From: Fluviirhizobium alvei
GTDB lineage: Bacteria; Pseudomonadota; Alphaproteobacteria; Rhizobiales; Rhizobiaceae
Assembly (NCBI RefSeq): GCF_030551875.1
Contig: NZ_JAUOZU010000015.1
Coordinates: 62,001-126,000, forward strand
DNA length: 64,000 bases
Direction: 5' to 3'
Both the position numbers and the translations under genes were made by a program. A model generated the notes under the pieces. It searched no databases and was not told the origin of the DNA. It worked only from the letters and a program-made list of their open reading frames with translations. Shown here one piece after another: positions 9,875 to 19,162 of this stretch (position 1 is the first letter of the stretch; each line of letters opens with the position of its first letter).

Positions 9875-10594
9875 ATGCTGGCCTGGATTCTCGAATTCCA
9901 GAAGGAGACCTATCTCACCTTCGGCGAGCATATTCGCACGTTGGCAGACGGAGGCGGCTCGGCGGCGCTTCTGGCCTTCCTGCCCATAGGACTGCTGCTG
10001 GGTGCCGTTCATGCCCTGATGCCCGGTCACAGCAAGCTGCTGCTTGCGACCTATGTCGCAAGTTCGTCGGGCGGGATGTGGAGCGCACTCCTGACCGCTT
10101 TCGTTCTGGCGGCGACACACATATCCATCTCGGTGCTGATCGTTCTCCTGTCGCTCCCGGTGATCGATTACATGTTCGGCGGCTCGGGACCGGGTTCCTC
10201 GCCGCTGCTCGAGCACGTAAGTCGCGGTGCCATCGGCCTGATCGGCCTCTGGATGATCTGGCGAGGTCTGAGCGCCGCCTCCCACGGCCACGCGCGCCGC
10301 AAAGGCGCGGTCTTCGGCTTCGTGGCAGGTCTCATTCCCTGTCCGCTCACCCTCTTCGTCATGACCTATGCGGCGGCCCGTGGCGTGACAGGCGCGGGAC
10401 TGCTGTTCGCTGTCCTCATGCTGGCGGGCGTCGCGCTGACCCTGGGTACCGTTGCGCTCCTGGCGGTGTCCTTCAGAAAGGTCTTCGACCGGTTGTTCAT
10501 CCGAAACAAAAGGCCGCTCGACAAGGTGTCGCGAGGACTGGAGATTACGGCCGGCCTCGGCATGGTCGCTGTCGCGGCAGCGACCATTTTTTGA
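9875..10594 (+). CDS. Second NicO-family nickel/cobalt exporter (short form)
   Basis: This 239-residue paralogue of the upstream exporter lacks the His-rich loop. Family motifs are present: GAVHALMPGHSKLLLATY in the N-terminal half and FGFVAGLIPCPLTLFVMTYAAARG in the C-terminal half. About six membrane spans are visible. The ATG is 1 base after the YqaA-like stop codon, so it completes the rcnR-nicO-yqaA-nicO operon. Its last codons form an intrinsic terminator hairpin. Confidence 0.88.
   Translation: MLAWILEFQKETYLTFGEHIRTLADGGGSAALLAFLPIGLLLGAVHALMPGHSKLLLATYVASSSGGMWSALLTAFVLAATHISISVLIVLLSLPVIDYMFGGSGPGSSPLLEHVSRGAIGLIGLWMIWRGLSAASHGHARRKGAVFGFVAGLIPCPLTLFVMTYAAARGVTGAGLLFAVLMLAGVALTLGTVALLAVSFRKVFDRLFIRNKRPLDKVSRGLEITAGLGMVAVAAATIF
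10562..10592 (+). terminator. Strong intrinsic terminator of the Ni/Co efflux operon
   Basis: A perfect 10-bp stem, ATGGTCGCTG (10562-10571) with CAGCGACCAT (10578-10587), has a 6-base loop and runs into TTTTTT (10587-10592). It overlaps the final codons and the T of the stop codon of the second exporter gene, so the hairpin is itself coding. Confidence 0.88.
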
Positions 10595-10747
10595 CCTCGT
10601 TTATTCAAGGTGTTGAGCGGAATCGAACCGTGGGCCGCTGTTATCGACCAAAGATCTCGTCCAAAATCCAACGCTTATGATGATTCCGCCCAAGAGTTTG
10701 ACGGCGAGGGGCGTGACAACGTCTTCTGACCGAATTAGCTTGGCGCC

Positions 10748-11575
10748 ATGGTTTCAGAGCACTGGTTAGATCAGGACAACGACGCGATTGTCGCCTTGTA
10801 TTTTCAGATGCTGGGCGATGATCTTGCGGGCCGCGTCTACAACAAGGCAGCCCATAACCGCTCTCTTCAGCAAGCGCTCGGTCGATCGAAGGGCTCGATA
10901 GAATTCAAGAACTGCAATATCTCCGCTGCACTCATAGGCTTCGGTCTTTCTTACATCAGAGGATATCAACCTCGGTTCAATTTTCAGATGTCTCTGGCCG
11001 ATGCGATTTCGCGATGGCTGGCCCGAAATCCAGCCTTTGACTCTGCTACTGTTCCATATCGCCCGCAGGCATTTACCGAACCGCCCGCCTTGTTTCTTGG
11101 CCTGCCGCCGACATTGCAGAACGCTCCTCCGCCTGCAGAGCTCTCGCAGATCCAAGCGATCGCTCGAAAATTCGACGTGGCAGGCCGAGATGCTCGGAAC
11201 CGGGCACTCGGAAAAGCGGGCGAAGAGCGGGTGTTCCACCATGAGCGTGCCCAGCTCAAAGCTCACGGACGCGCAGACTTGGCCACGAAGGTTCGGTGGG
11301 TTTCGCAGGAGGATGGTGACGGCGCTGGCTATGACATCGAGAGTTTTGATCCAAATGGTTCGACGCGCCTCGTTGAGGTGAAGACGACCAACGGATGGGA
11401 ACGCACGCCTTTCTACATATCGAGCAATGAGCTCGAGGTTGCCAACGCCAGGCGACATGAGTGGAGCCTTGTTCGGCTATTCGACTTTTCCCGTGACGTT
11501 CGAGCCTTTGAGCTGCGGCCGCCACTTGAGGCACATGTTTCGTTGTTTGCGACCCAGTACGAGGCCAGTTTTTAG
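10748..11575 (+). CDS. DUF3883 domain protein (putative nuclease-fold)
   Basis: The 275-residue product has two parts. Residues about 1-90 (WLDQDNDAIVALYFQML, then NISAALIGFGLSYIRGY) are a conserved N-terminal region often found ahead of restriction-type domains. Residues about 150-265 match DUF3883, a PD-(D/E)xK-like fold: GKAGEERVFHHERAQL, GYDIESFD, then RLVEVKTTNGW, in which Asp and the ExK pair would form the metal site. DUF3883 proteins are common in restriction and defence islands. It stands alone just upstream of a very large recombinase gene and may belong to the same mobile unit. Function is not demonstrated. Confidence 0.75.
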   Translation: MVSEHWLDQDNDAIVALYFQMLGDDLAGRVYNKAAHNRSLQQALGRSKGSIEFKNCNISAALIGFGLSYIRGYQPRFNFQMSLADAISRWLARNPAFDSATVPYRPQAFTEPPALFLGLPPTLQNAPPPAELSQIQAIARKFDVAGRDARNRALGKAGEERVFHHERAQLKAHGRADLATKVRWVSQEDGDGAGYDIESFDPNGSTRLVEVKTTNGWERTPFYISSNELEVANARRHEWSLVRLFDFSRDVRAFELRPPLEAHVSLFATQYEASF

Positions 11576-11735
11576 CGGCACTCGCTTGGACGTCCGGACC
11601 AAGTGCATCAGCGCCTTTCGATGCGCCACCCCAGGTATGACACCCAATCACAGCGATTCAGGTTTCTTTTGCCCTATGGCCTTAGCAGGCCAGCCCCGGA
11701 ATTTCCTCCGGTGAAGAGTGCGAACCAGGAATGCC

Positions 11736-14054
11736 ATGAGAAACCAGTCTGCTTTATCCAGTCAATTTCAGCGAAAAATTTCAACCTTCTGCGATGTCCG
11801 CGTCGCGCCGCTCGTTTCACCGCGCGAGTTGAACAACATCCGACCCTACCTCCTCAGCCTGATCATTTACCGCAAGTATCCGCCAACGCGATCGGGCCGC
11901 ACGGATTGGTTATCGATCCACGCAGCATGCGGCCTCGAAACCGCAATGAGCAGTGCCTTGAGAAAAACCCTTCAATCCGGGCTCGAGGCAATTGTCCGCT
12001 GGATCGACAAGGAGCAGGAGGGACCGAATGATGGGCGTTCAACCACCAAGGTCGCGAAGAGGGCAAGGCGTCCGAAGGACGAAGGGTCGACATCCAATGA
12101 CACCGGTGGTCGTCCGAGAGGCAAGACAGGTGTTCCACCCAAGCCCATCGAGGAATTTCCGCAACCCTTGTTCGACGCGTCGGAAGATCCAGCCGACTTC
12201 GCATCGGCCCTCATGTACCATATGCGCAGGCATGGCGACTCCGATTGGCATCTCCATCGCGCTGTTGCAGACCGACACCCAGGCTTCGAACGCTCCACCT
12301 TGGTCAGTTGGAGAAAAGGAACAAAGTCACCTCGTACCGTCGATAGCCTGGAGGTCCTGTCATCATTCGAACGGCGGTATCGTCTCCGCTCCGGGTATTT
12401 CAAGGCGAAGCTGCCACATCAGTCTCGCTCAGCATCAGGGTTCGAACTTGCGAGCGAGGTCAGCGCTGCCGAACGACGACGCCTCGCCTGGCACCTTCCC
12501 GATGACTTCAACACCCTTCCCTTCGCCAAGCGCGAGGAAATCCTGGAATGGGTGCGCCGTGTCATCATTACTGGCTCTACCGACTATCGGCGTTTTCAGG
12601 CCACCGCATCCAAGCAGCGTTATGCGATCCGCTTCCCCGCGATTTCTTACGGCAGCACGCTGTCCCCTCGCTTCATTGATGGCGACGACGTCGTCGAGGC
12701 CGATCATACCTCGATCGAAGACCCAGATCTGCTCGCCGGCGTGATCGACGCACCGCCCCGGCTGTCGATGGAGATGGCGAACCTCGTGCATTTCAAGACC
12801 GCCACTCTGACGGCCGTCGGATTTCAGCGAAGTGGGGTCTGGGGCGAGGAGACGACGTCGCAGAAGATCGAGCATCTTGGGCTCATGTTCGGATCGCTGG
12901 CAGCATCGCCCAAAGGTGCTGTCAAAGGCTACGGCGTACCTTTGGCGCAGCTGACATTTGGTCTGCTGGTTTTTCCAGGTGTTTGGGATTGGTATCTGCA
13001 GTGGCGTGAGCGGCGCCGTGGGTTCTATACGAAATGGGAGGAGGACATGCTTCAGATCCTCCTGGGCATGGTTCGACCGGAAACCGGCTGGATGTGGCAG
13101 CATCGTCAGCTTGCCGTCAATTTGAAACCAATTCCCGGATTGGTCAGTACAGCCGAAATCCTCTCCGCCCAGAATGACTGGCATGCAGCGTGCGAAACCG
13201 CCTTCAAGCATGCAACGCAACGGCAGAAAGAAATCCAGCGCGTAGCTCGCGTCCATCGCGATCCCTTTGAGCCCATCATGTGCGTGCTCGAGGCCGAAAG
13301 CCCGCTAGGCGAATACAGAAAAATCACCGAAGAAATCGTCAAGCGCATACCCGATGAAAGCCGCTACCCGCGCGCCGCGGCCGAAGCCGTCAGGTCGTTC
13401 CTGCTTCTGAGGCTTGGCCTTCATCTCGGCCTGCGCCAGAAGAACCTGCGACAGCTAATGGTCTGCCCGCGTGGACAGTTTCCAACGTCCGAACGCCGGT
13501 TGGAGGACATGAAACGCGGCGAGCTTCGATGGAGCGATCGTGATCATGGCTGGGAGGTCTTGATCCCGGCAGTCGCATTCAAGAATGCGAACTCGTCATT
13601 CTTCGGCTCAAAGCCTTTCAGGCTCATCCTGCCCGATCTGCAGGATCTCTATTTCTACATCGATGCCTATGTCAGTCGGCATCGCCGTGTCCTGCTTGGC
13701 GGGTCCGAAGATCCCGGCACCCTGTTCATCAAGACCGTGAAGACAACCAGCAAGGATGCCGCCTACAATCAGACCACCTTCTATGAAGCCTGGAAACTGG
13801 CTATCCAGCGCTATGGCATCTTCAACCCCTACACCGGCCGCGGTGTGATCAAGGGCTTGTTGCCGCATGGACCGCATAATGTTCGAGACGTCCTTGCAAC
13901 ACATATCCTGAAGCAAACCGGGTCGTACGAACAGGCAAGCTATGCCATCCAGGACACACCAGACATGGTCGCCCAACACTATGGGCGGTTCCTGCCACAA
14001 GATAAGGCCGCATTGGCAGCAAAGATCCTGAACCGGGTGTGGGAGGCCGCGTAG
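11736..14054 (+). CDS. Very long tyrosine site-specific recombinase/integrase-like protein
   Basis: The product is about 772 residues from the ATG at 11736 (AGGA six bases upstream; an in-frame GTG at 11718 is an alternative). The C-terminal third has the tyrosine recombinase set: an Arg in LGLHLGLRQKNLRQL, the HxxR box HNVRDVLATHIL, and the nucleophile Tyr in DMVAQHYGRFLPQ. The N-terminal 250 residues include a basic linker and a helix-turn-helix-like stretch (DWHLHRAVADRHPGFERSTLVSWRKG). It is about twice the usual phage integrase length. It probably mobilises the adjacent DUF3883/HipBA/HamAB island, an inference from location. Confidence 0.8.
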   Translation: MRNQSALSSQFQRKISTFCDVRVAPLVSPRELNNIRPYLLSLIIYRKYPPTRSGRTDWLSIHAACGLETAMSSALRKTLQSGLEAIVRWIDKEQEGPNDGRSTTKVAKRARRPKDEGSTSNDTGGRPRGKTGVPPKPIEEFPQPLFDASEDPADFASALMYHMRRHGDSDWHLHRAVADRHPGFERSTLVSWRKGTKSPRTVDSLEVLSSFERRYRLRSGYFKAKLPHQSRSASGFELASEVSAAERRRLAWHLPDDFNTLPFAKREEILEWVRRVIITGSTDYRRFQATASKQRYAIRFPAISYGSTLSPRFIDGDDVVEADHTSIEDPDLLAGVIDAPPRLSMEMANLVHFKTATLTAVGFQRSGVWGEETTSQKIEHLGLMFGSLAASPKGAVKGYGVPLAQLTFGLLVFPGVWDWYLQWRERRRGFYTKWEEDMLQILLGMVRPETGWMWQHRQLAVNLKPIPGLVSTAEILSAQNDWHAACETAFKHATQRQKEIQRVARVHRDPFEPIMCVLEAESPLGEYRKITEEIVKRIPDESRYPRAAAEAVRSFLLLRLGLHLGLRQKNLRQLMVCPRGQFPTSERRLEDMKRGELRWSDRDHGWEVLIPAVAFKNANSSFFGSKPFRLILPDLQDLYFYIDAYVSRHRRVLLGGSEDPGTLFIKTVKTTSKDAAYNQTTFYEAWKLAIQRYGIFNPYTGRGVIKGLLPHGPHNVRDVLATHILKQTGSYEQASYAIQDTPDMVAQHYGRFLPQDKAALAAKILNRVWEAA

Positions 14055-14065
14055 ACGCGGACGGC

Positions 14066-15325
14066 TCACTCTTTGTCGATAATCCTCAGCAAGTGCGCGG
14101 CCCGAGTGGCAATCACTCCGCGCACTGTCTCGAGGATCGGATGCTGGATGCCAGCGTTCGAAAGCTCGACCAGCAGTGCATCCGCTTCCTTTTCGATGTT
14201 GCCGGCCAGTGTGGCGATGTCGCTGATGAGGAGGCGTTGCGCTGCTTTGGTATCGGGAACGAGGGTCAGCCAGTGTTTCAGCTGGATCGTGTCGGCAACT
14301 GATCGACCGCCGATTTTCATGGCGAGCTTCTTCGCAAGTCTCGGATATGCGGCTGTGCAGACCACGTCATAGAGTGGGGCCAAGTCCGGCGTGTTGCCAT
14401 GATAAAGAAGCGCATAGTTCTTCCCATGGGCATCGGCATTGCCAACAAGATAATGAAGAAGAAGCATCCTGATGAAGCGCAGGCGATCGGCCGCTGGCCT
14501 GCCGCATGCTCGGTTGATGAGATCGATGGAACGATCTGTGCCGGGGCCGCCCTCCTCCTCATATTTGAGTTCCGGCGGGATGCTCAAGGCCTGGCAGAAA
14601 TCTTCCTGATGCAATCGATCGATGCGGCCGTCGCGTGTCCGGGCCCGGTCATAACGCTCGATGAGGAGGAATGCCGTCTCTCCGCTCCACTGCATTTCCA
14701 CAGCGGGAACCGGCAGGTTCAGGCGCCCGGCAAGCCGCAGGCAGAAGAGCTCGTTCTCGACGGTTCCTTCCAACCCCGGGATCACTGGCTTGAGAATATG
14801 GGTTGTCGGCCGGCCGCCCTTCGCCAATCCGATGGCATCGCCTTGCACAATGACCGCAAGCTTGTCCTGAGCTCCGGCAAGGGACAGGCGAACGCCTTCC
14901 TCGCCGCCCAGAAGAGGGCGACCGCGCAACTTTCCGATCAGCTCAGCCAGTCTTGTACTGGTGAGCTCCTCAACCCCATCATCGTCATCGGCAGCGGGCG
15001 CTTCTCCGGAACGATAGAGAGACAGTGCGCCAGCGCACTCGCCTCCGATGACTTCGAGCAAACCGAAGGCATTTCCGGACGACAGTCCAAGCGCGCCCGC
15101 CAGCCGCTGCCTGGCGCCCTCGTCGGGAAGAAGACCGGAAAAGAATGGACGGACGACCTGATCGGAATACTGCTCCTCCCTCAACGGCATGGAGAAGGAG
15201 ATGGCTCTGGCATCACCCGATTGGAGATAGTCGGTGTCGTAGGCGAAGGATAGCGTCCCATCGGTTTCCTGTCCGAGGATGCCGGTCTTCCTGTTCTTGA
15301 AGTAGACATCGAGATATCTGGTCAC
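14066..15325 (-). CDS. hipA: HipA-family serine/threonine kinase toxin
   Basis: The 419-residue kinase starts at GTG 15325, overlapping the hipB stop (GTGA). The couplet region (residues 1-110) is followed by the kinase core. Visible landmarks are VRLSLAGAQDKLAV, with Ser148 matching the autophosphorylated serine of E. coli HipA, then NADAHGKNY with catalytic Asp298 and LYDVV with metal-binding Asp320. HipA toxins phosphorylate aminoacyl-tRNA synthetases and induce dormancy; HipB neutralises and co-represses. It converges on the recombinase gene with an 11-base gap. Confidence 0.93.
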   Translation of the reverse strand: MTRYLDVYFKNRKTGILGQETDGTLSFAYDTDYLQSGDARAISFSMPLREEQYSDQVVRPFFSGLLPDEGARQRLAGALGLSSGNAFGLLEVIGGECAGALSLYRSGEAPAADDDDGVEELTSTRLAELIGKLRGRPLLGGEEGVRLSLAGAQDKLAVIVQGDAIGLAKGGRPTTHILKPVIPGLEGTVENELFCLRLAGRLNLPVPAVEMQWSGETAFLLIERYDRARTRDGRIDRLHQEDFCQALSIPPELKYEEEGGPGTDRSIDLINRACGRPAADRLRFIRMLLLHYLVGNADAHGKNYALLYHGNTPDLAPLYDVVCTAAYPRLAKKLAMKIGGRSVADTIQLKHWLTLVPDTKAAQRLLISDIATLAGNIEKEADALLVELSNAGIQHPILETVRGVIATRAAHLLRIIDKE

Positions 15326-15549
15326 AGTCGGAGCTCGCGCCGGGTACTAACAGAGACGATGAGGCCAAGCGTCTGGGCGACTTGCAAGGCACGACCAAGC
15401 TGACAGCTCTCCTTGCCGGCCTCCAACTCACGCACAAATCGCACGCCGACGCCCGCAAGGCCTGCGAGTTGTTCCTGGGTCAGTTTCTGGGATTTTCGCT
15501 CGGTGCGAACGAGCGCACCAAAGGTTTTCGCATCTGCAATGGTGCTCAT
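15322..15549 (-). CDS. hipB: HipB-family antitoxin (XRE repressor)
   Basis: A short helix-turn-helix protein of about 75 residues: FGALVRTERKSQKLTQEQLAGLAGVGVRFVRELEAGKES is a full HTH_3 domain. Three ATGs in a row (15555, 15552, 15549) are possible; 15549 has the best spacing from the GAGAGGG ribosome site. It overlaps hipA by four bases, so the pair is translationally coupled with the antitoxin first. It should bind and inhibit HipA and repress the operon through the three upstream TCCC-N4-GGGA sites. Confidence 0.92.
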   Translation of the reverse strand: MSTIADAKTFGALVRTERKSQKLTQEQLAGLAGVGVRFVRELEAGKESCQLGRALQVAQTLGLIVSVSTRRELRL

Positions 15550-15554
15550 CATCA

Positions 15555-15566
15555 TCCCTCTCGGGA
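15555..15566. promoter_or_regulatory. HipB operator O1 (imperfect), over the hipB start
   Basis: TCCCTCTCGGGA matches the two perfect upstream palindromes at the outer bases (TCCC/GGGA). It lies on the hipB ribosome site and first ATG, so binding could block transcription start or translation initiation. Confidence 0.6.
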
Positions 15567-15604
15567 CGAAAATAGCATCTAAAAAGCGAACAATCAAGTA
15601 AACG

Positions 15605-15616
15605 TCCCGATCGGGA
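15605..15616. promoter_or_regulatory. HipB operator O2
   Basis: The perfect palindrome TCCCGATCGGGA (extending to GTCCCGATCGGGAC at 15604-15617) lies exactly 50 bp from the sites on both sides. The TCCC...GGGA architecture recalls the TATCC-N8-GGATA HipB operators of E. coli. Confidence 0.75.
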
Positions 15617-15654
15617 CCAATTGTAGGTTTTTGGTTACGCAGGCTGACCTCCCA

Positions 15655-15666
15655 TCCCGATCGGGA
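15655..15666. promoter_or_regulatory. HipB operator O3
   Basis: Third copy, a perfect TCCCGATCGGGA palindrome, 50 bp upstream of O2. Confidence 0.72.
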
Positions 15667-15964
15667 CGAAGCCGGGCAATGAGGTATGTATCTTGAAGAC
15701 CCGGCGACGCTCACGCTCTTGGGAGCGAAGAAGAAACTATTTCCGCGTCTTGTCGCAGACGGGCCGGCAGCCACCTTGAAGGGATACGAACCGACGACCC
15801 GGCCTTCTTTGTCGATGCGCTTAAACTACATACCATTGTTTTTACTAAAAAATTCATCTTCTGAATGAATCAAAAAAACCGGCAGCCATAACCGTCTTAG
15901 CAAGATGCAAAGGTGGGGACTGTCAATGACTGTCTCCACTGCGGCGCATACATCCTTTTCGCTC

Positions 15965-18900
15965 CTAGATGCCGCTGAGTTCTTTCCACACGAGCTGCAT
16001 CGAGTTAACGCTCATAGGTCCACCCTTCGGAAGCGCCGCGCGCCAATCGTTTTCAGAAAAGTTGTTCATCCAGCTACGGACGTCTCTGAAGGTATTTGGT
16101 TGGCCTTTGCCTCTCGTACGCCAGATCTCGGCGGCGCCTTCAGCGACCAGCCTCGGAACGCCGGCCATTCTGAGCCAGACGCCCTCTGTGGAGGAGACGC
16201 CAAAGAAAACCATAGATGGGATATGCTGCGCGACTTCCGCCTCCTTCGAAACTTTTCCGGACAGGCAAAGGCCCTCAAGCGCTCCCAGTCCCCAGGAAGC
16301 GTTTCCGATCAGTGTGGAAAAGAGATAGGTGCTGAAGTCGGTGAGCTTCTGATCTGGCGTTCGTTGCGAGCCGTCGGAATTAGGCAGGGCGTACTTTTCG
16401 GCAAGCTCTCCAAGCGAAGCGCCTTGCACCCAGTCTCGGAGGATCGATGCGGCACGTTCGGCATCGAATGGCCCGCCGCCGACACCGTCGCCCAATCGCA
16501 TTTCCGGCACTCCGGCAATGAGTTCGACGCGCTGACGAAGCGCAGAAATGTCATCGCCGAACAGTTTTGACGGCAACCAGTCTGCAGGATCCTGCAGCCC
16601 CCTATTCTCGCTTACCTTGGCGTTCAGATAGAAAACGCTTGGCGTAGCGAATCCGGTCGTGTCGGCAAGAGCTAGCAGTCCTTTCGCCTGCCCGGCTATC
16701 GATCGGACATATGAGCGGCAAAGTTTAATAAACTTGTCGAGATCCGATCGTTCAAGTGCGGCTTGATGATAGATGAGGCTGGAGCGCAGAAGATTTTCCA
16801 TCTCGTCCGCCATGCCGACATTGTCGGATGTTCTGACCGCATGGGCCAGAAACTGCAGTAGGGCCGACAGTTCCGGATAGCTTCTGAGGACAGCGAGATT
16901 AAACTGCTCGCCGATTTCGTCCGCTGCGACGATTAGCGCGGCAAGCTGACTTGAAATTGCTGTCGCCTCGCCCTTCAAGAAATCGACATAGTCAGCCTTG
17001 CGCTTGGTGCTTTCGCTTGGGAAGGCGATGACACCAAGCGAATCCATCAGCGCCCGCCCTGCTCTCCCAGCGATGTTCCAGAAGTCCGAATAGGTAAGGG
17101 GCTTGTCACGCTTTTGCAGCGTTTCCATCACGACGGTGGAGATCGGGAAGTTCACGCCCTGGGCAAGCGTTGTCGTTCCGCAGACGATCGCAACATCGCC
17201 ATTGGCAATCAAGCGCTCAACGAGCCAACGCGTCTCCTGCGACAACCCGGCATGATGATAGGCAACACCGGCGCGGATCGCCTTGCTGAGCGGCGTCGGC
17301 GCCCCGACCTCGGCTTCGGAAAACTCGCAGACCGCCTGCGCCAGCGGCGACAGTTTTTTCAGGGGCCCGAGCTCGTTAGCAAGCTCGGTCGCCCGTTTCA
17401 TGGCGGTGCCTTTCCCGCGGCAGAGGATGAGAACGCCGCCACGCCCTCGCATCGCCCGTGCCGTCGCACGGCTGATCGAGGAAACTGACAGCTGCTCGGG
17501 GACTTCGGAACGGGGCGCGATCGAGATTTCGGTTCCGGCGCGGACATCGACATTGTCGCTTGCAGGCAAAGCTTCGAGCGCCAGCCTTCGTTTGCTCTGA
17601 CGCCCGACAGCAGACACGGACCCGACGATTCGCCGGCTCGGGCGCCAGCTGACCTGGATCGGCGGCAGGGCGCGGTCTTCGCCGAGCCAGCTGACAATCT
17701 CGTGGCCATTCGGCAGGAACGGCGACAGAAGCAGAAAACGGGCATTTCTGCGTTCGCGTTTGATCGTGCCAAGTAGCAGTTCCAGTCGAGCACCGCGTGT
17801 GCCGTCCTGCAGATTGTGCGCTTCGTCGGCAACAATCAGATTGAGATTCTTGACGGATGGATGATCGACACGGATCAGGAGGTCGAGTTTTTCCGGCGTA
17901 GTCACGAGCACATCGATTCTGTCGCCCAGGAGCCTTGCCTCCGTCGGATCGAGTTCGAAAGCCGGCACCGCCATTTCGACGACGAAGTTCAGCTTGGCGA
18001 AATCCCGCCGCAGATCGAACGTGACCTGGTTCACTAGCGCGCGCGTCGGAACGATATAGGCGACCGTTGCGGTGTCGTTAAAGGCTTTCGCTTGTACAAT
18101 AGCGAACTTGGCAAGTAACGTTTTTCCTGCGCTTGTCGGCATTTCGACAAGGATGGCGCGACGATAGGGATCGAGGAAGCTGTTTCGCAAGGCTTCCTGC
18201 TGGCTTGGCCACAGTTCGAGGACCGGTTTGCTGTTCGAGTGGTCGAGCAGAAGGCGGCCGAACTGCTGGACGCCGTCCGGAAGGCCCTCGATGTGGCTCC
18301 ACAACGAATTGCGAATCAACTCGCGGCAGCCCGCCCAAAGAAGGTCGGCGAAATTGGTGTATTCCGGCGTGGCCGATAACTGAAAGGATTCCACCGCCTT
18401 TCGTCGACCGGTGTCGATGCGCAGGCCGGCCTGCGTCCCACCGTCGCCGCCGGTCTTCAGGTAATCGCCCGCCGTTGTGATCAGCTGGGCCAGATGGTAA
18501 AAGCCAACCAGGGTCAGCGCATTGCGCGTCTGAAGATCGTCTTCGGTCTGATCGAGAAACTGAGGTTCAAAACTTGCCTGTTCTCGACGAAGGGTTTCGA
18601 TGAGGGTGAGACCCGTCTCCACATCCTCCCAGCCACCGGCTTTCCTAACGAGAAGTGTGAATGCCGTCGCGATATTTTGGGCGAGGCGCGCCAACCAGTT
18701 GTCGCTATTGCTGGGGACCAGACTGAACTGGGCCAGGTGGTGTCGGGTTTCCGCCGCCGCGTCGGCGAGAAGGCCGGAGGCAGCAACATGAAACGCCAGT
18801 TCCACCTCAAACGGAAGAACGGTGGCGGAACCGAACACGTCCGGTCGAGCCGCCGGTCTGACATCTGTCCGTCGCGCGTGATCGGCGATGGCCATCCAGC

Positions 18901-19162
18901 AAGAAAGCGCAGAGTAAAAGGACGGAACGTGGCTGCTTTCCCGATCGCGCTCGGAGCGGCCATGTCGATAATTTGTCAGTCCGTCACTTTCAAAGGCATA
19001 AGCAAGTCGTGGTGTACGCGTAATGTCGCTCGTGGCACGATCAGCAGCATGGACGAGATCGGCTGCAAGAACGCTCTCGCGGGCTTGCGCCACGCGTTCA
19101 CGCACAGCCTCCTCCTGAAGGATTGATGAGAGAGAATTTTGCTGGCCGCTCTGTCCGATCAT
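15965..19162 (-). CDS. hamB: Hachiman HamB-like superfamily 2 helicase
   Basis: The start is placed at the ATG at 19162, which overlaps the hamA stop (ATGA), giving about 1065 residues; an in-frame start at 19198 is possible. Two RecA-like lobes are visible: Walker A in MPTSAGKTLLAKFAI (about residue 340), motif Ia PTRALVNQVTFDLR, DEAH box in VADEAHNLQDG (about residue 445), and motif VI NIAGRAGRAL. These are features of Ski2/Brr2-like SF2 helicases. Together with the DUF1837-type nuclease encoded just upstream, this matches the Hachiman (HamAB/AbpAB) anti-phage system, where HamB senses aberrant DNA ends and releases the HamA nuclease. Confidence 0.85.
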   Translation of the reverse strand: MIGQSGQQNSLSSILQEEAVRERVAQARESVLAADLVHAADRATSDITRTPRLAYAFESDGLTNYRHGRSERDRESSHVPSFYSALSCWMAIADHARRTDVRPAARPDVFGSATVLPFEVELAFHVAASGLLADAAAETRHHLAQFSLVPSNSDNWLARLAQNIATAFTLLVRKAGGWEDVETGLTLIETLRREQASFEPQFLDQTEDDLQTRNALTLVGFYHLAQLITTAGDYLKTGGDGGTQAGLRIDTGRRKAVESFQLSATPEYTNFADLLWAGCRELIRNSLWSHIEGLPDGVQQFGRLLLDHSNSKPVLELWPSQQEALRNSFLDPYRRAILVEMPTSAGKTLLAKFAIVQAKAFNDTATVAYIVPTRALVNQVTFDLRRDFAKLNFVVEMAVPAFELDPTEARLLGDRIDVLVTTPEKLDLLIRVDHPSVKNLNLIVADEAHNLQDGTRGARLELLLGTIKRERRNARFLLLSPFLPNGHEIVSWLGEDRALPPIQVSWRPSRRIVGSVSAVGRQSKRRLALEALPASDNVDVRAGTEISIAPRSEVPEQLSVSSISRATARAMRGRGGVLILCRGKGTAMKRATELANELGPLKKLSPLAQAVCEFSEAEVGAPTPLSKAIRAGVAYHHAGLSQETRWLVERLIANGDVAIVCGTTTLAQGVNFPISTVVMETLQKRDKPLTYSDFWNIAGRAGRALMDSLGVIAFPSESTKRKADYVDFLKGEATAISSQLAALIVAADEIGEQFNLAVLRSYPELSALLQFLAHAVRTSDNVGMADEMENLLRSSLIYHQAALERSDLDKFIKLCRSYVRSIAGQAKGLLALADTTGFATPSVFYLNAKVSENRGLQDPADWLPSKLFGDDISALRQRVELIAGVPEMRLGDGVGGGPFDAERAASILRDWVQGASLGELAEKYALPNSDGSQRTPDQKLTDFSTYLFSTLIGNASWGLGALEGLCLSGKVSKEAEVAQHIPSMVFFGVSSTEGVWLRMAGVPRLVAEGAAEIWRTRGKGQPNTFRDVRSWMNNFSENDWRAALPKGGPMSVNSMQLVWKELSGI

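Noticed and set aside
10607..10640. tRNA gene on the minus strand
   Set aside because: Only a T-arm-like piece is visible; no acceptor, D or anticodon arms can be folded, so at most a relic.
14399..15253. Plus-strand open frame opposite hipA
   Set aside because: HipA on the minus strand is complete with catalytic residues; the opposite frame is a shadow.
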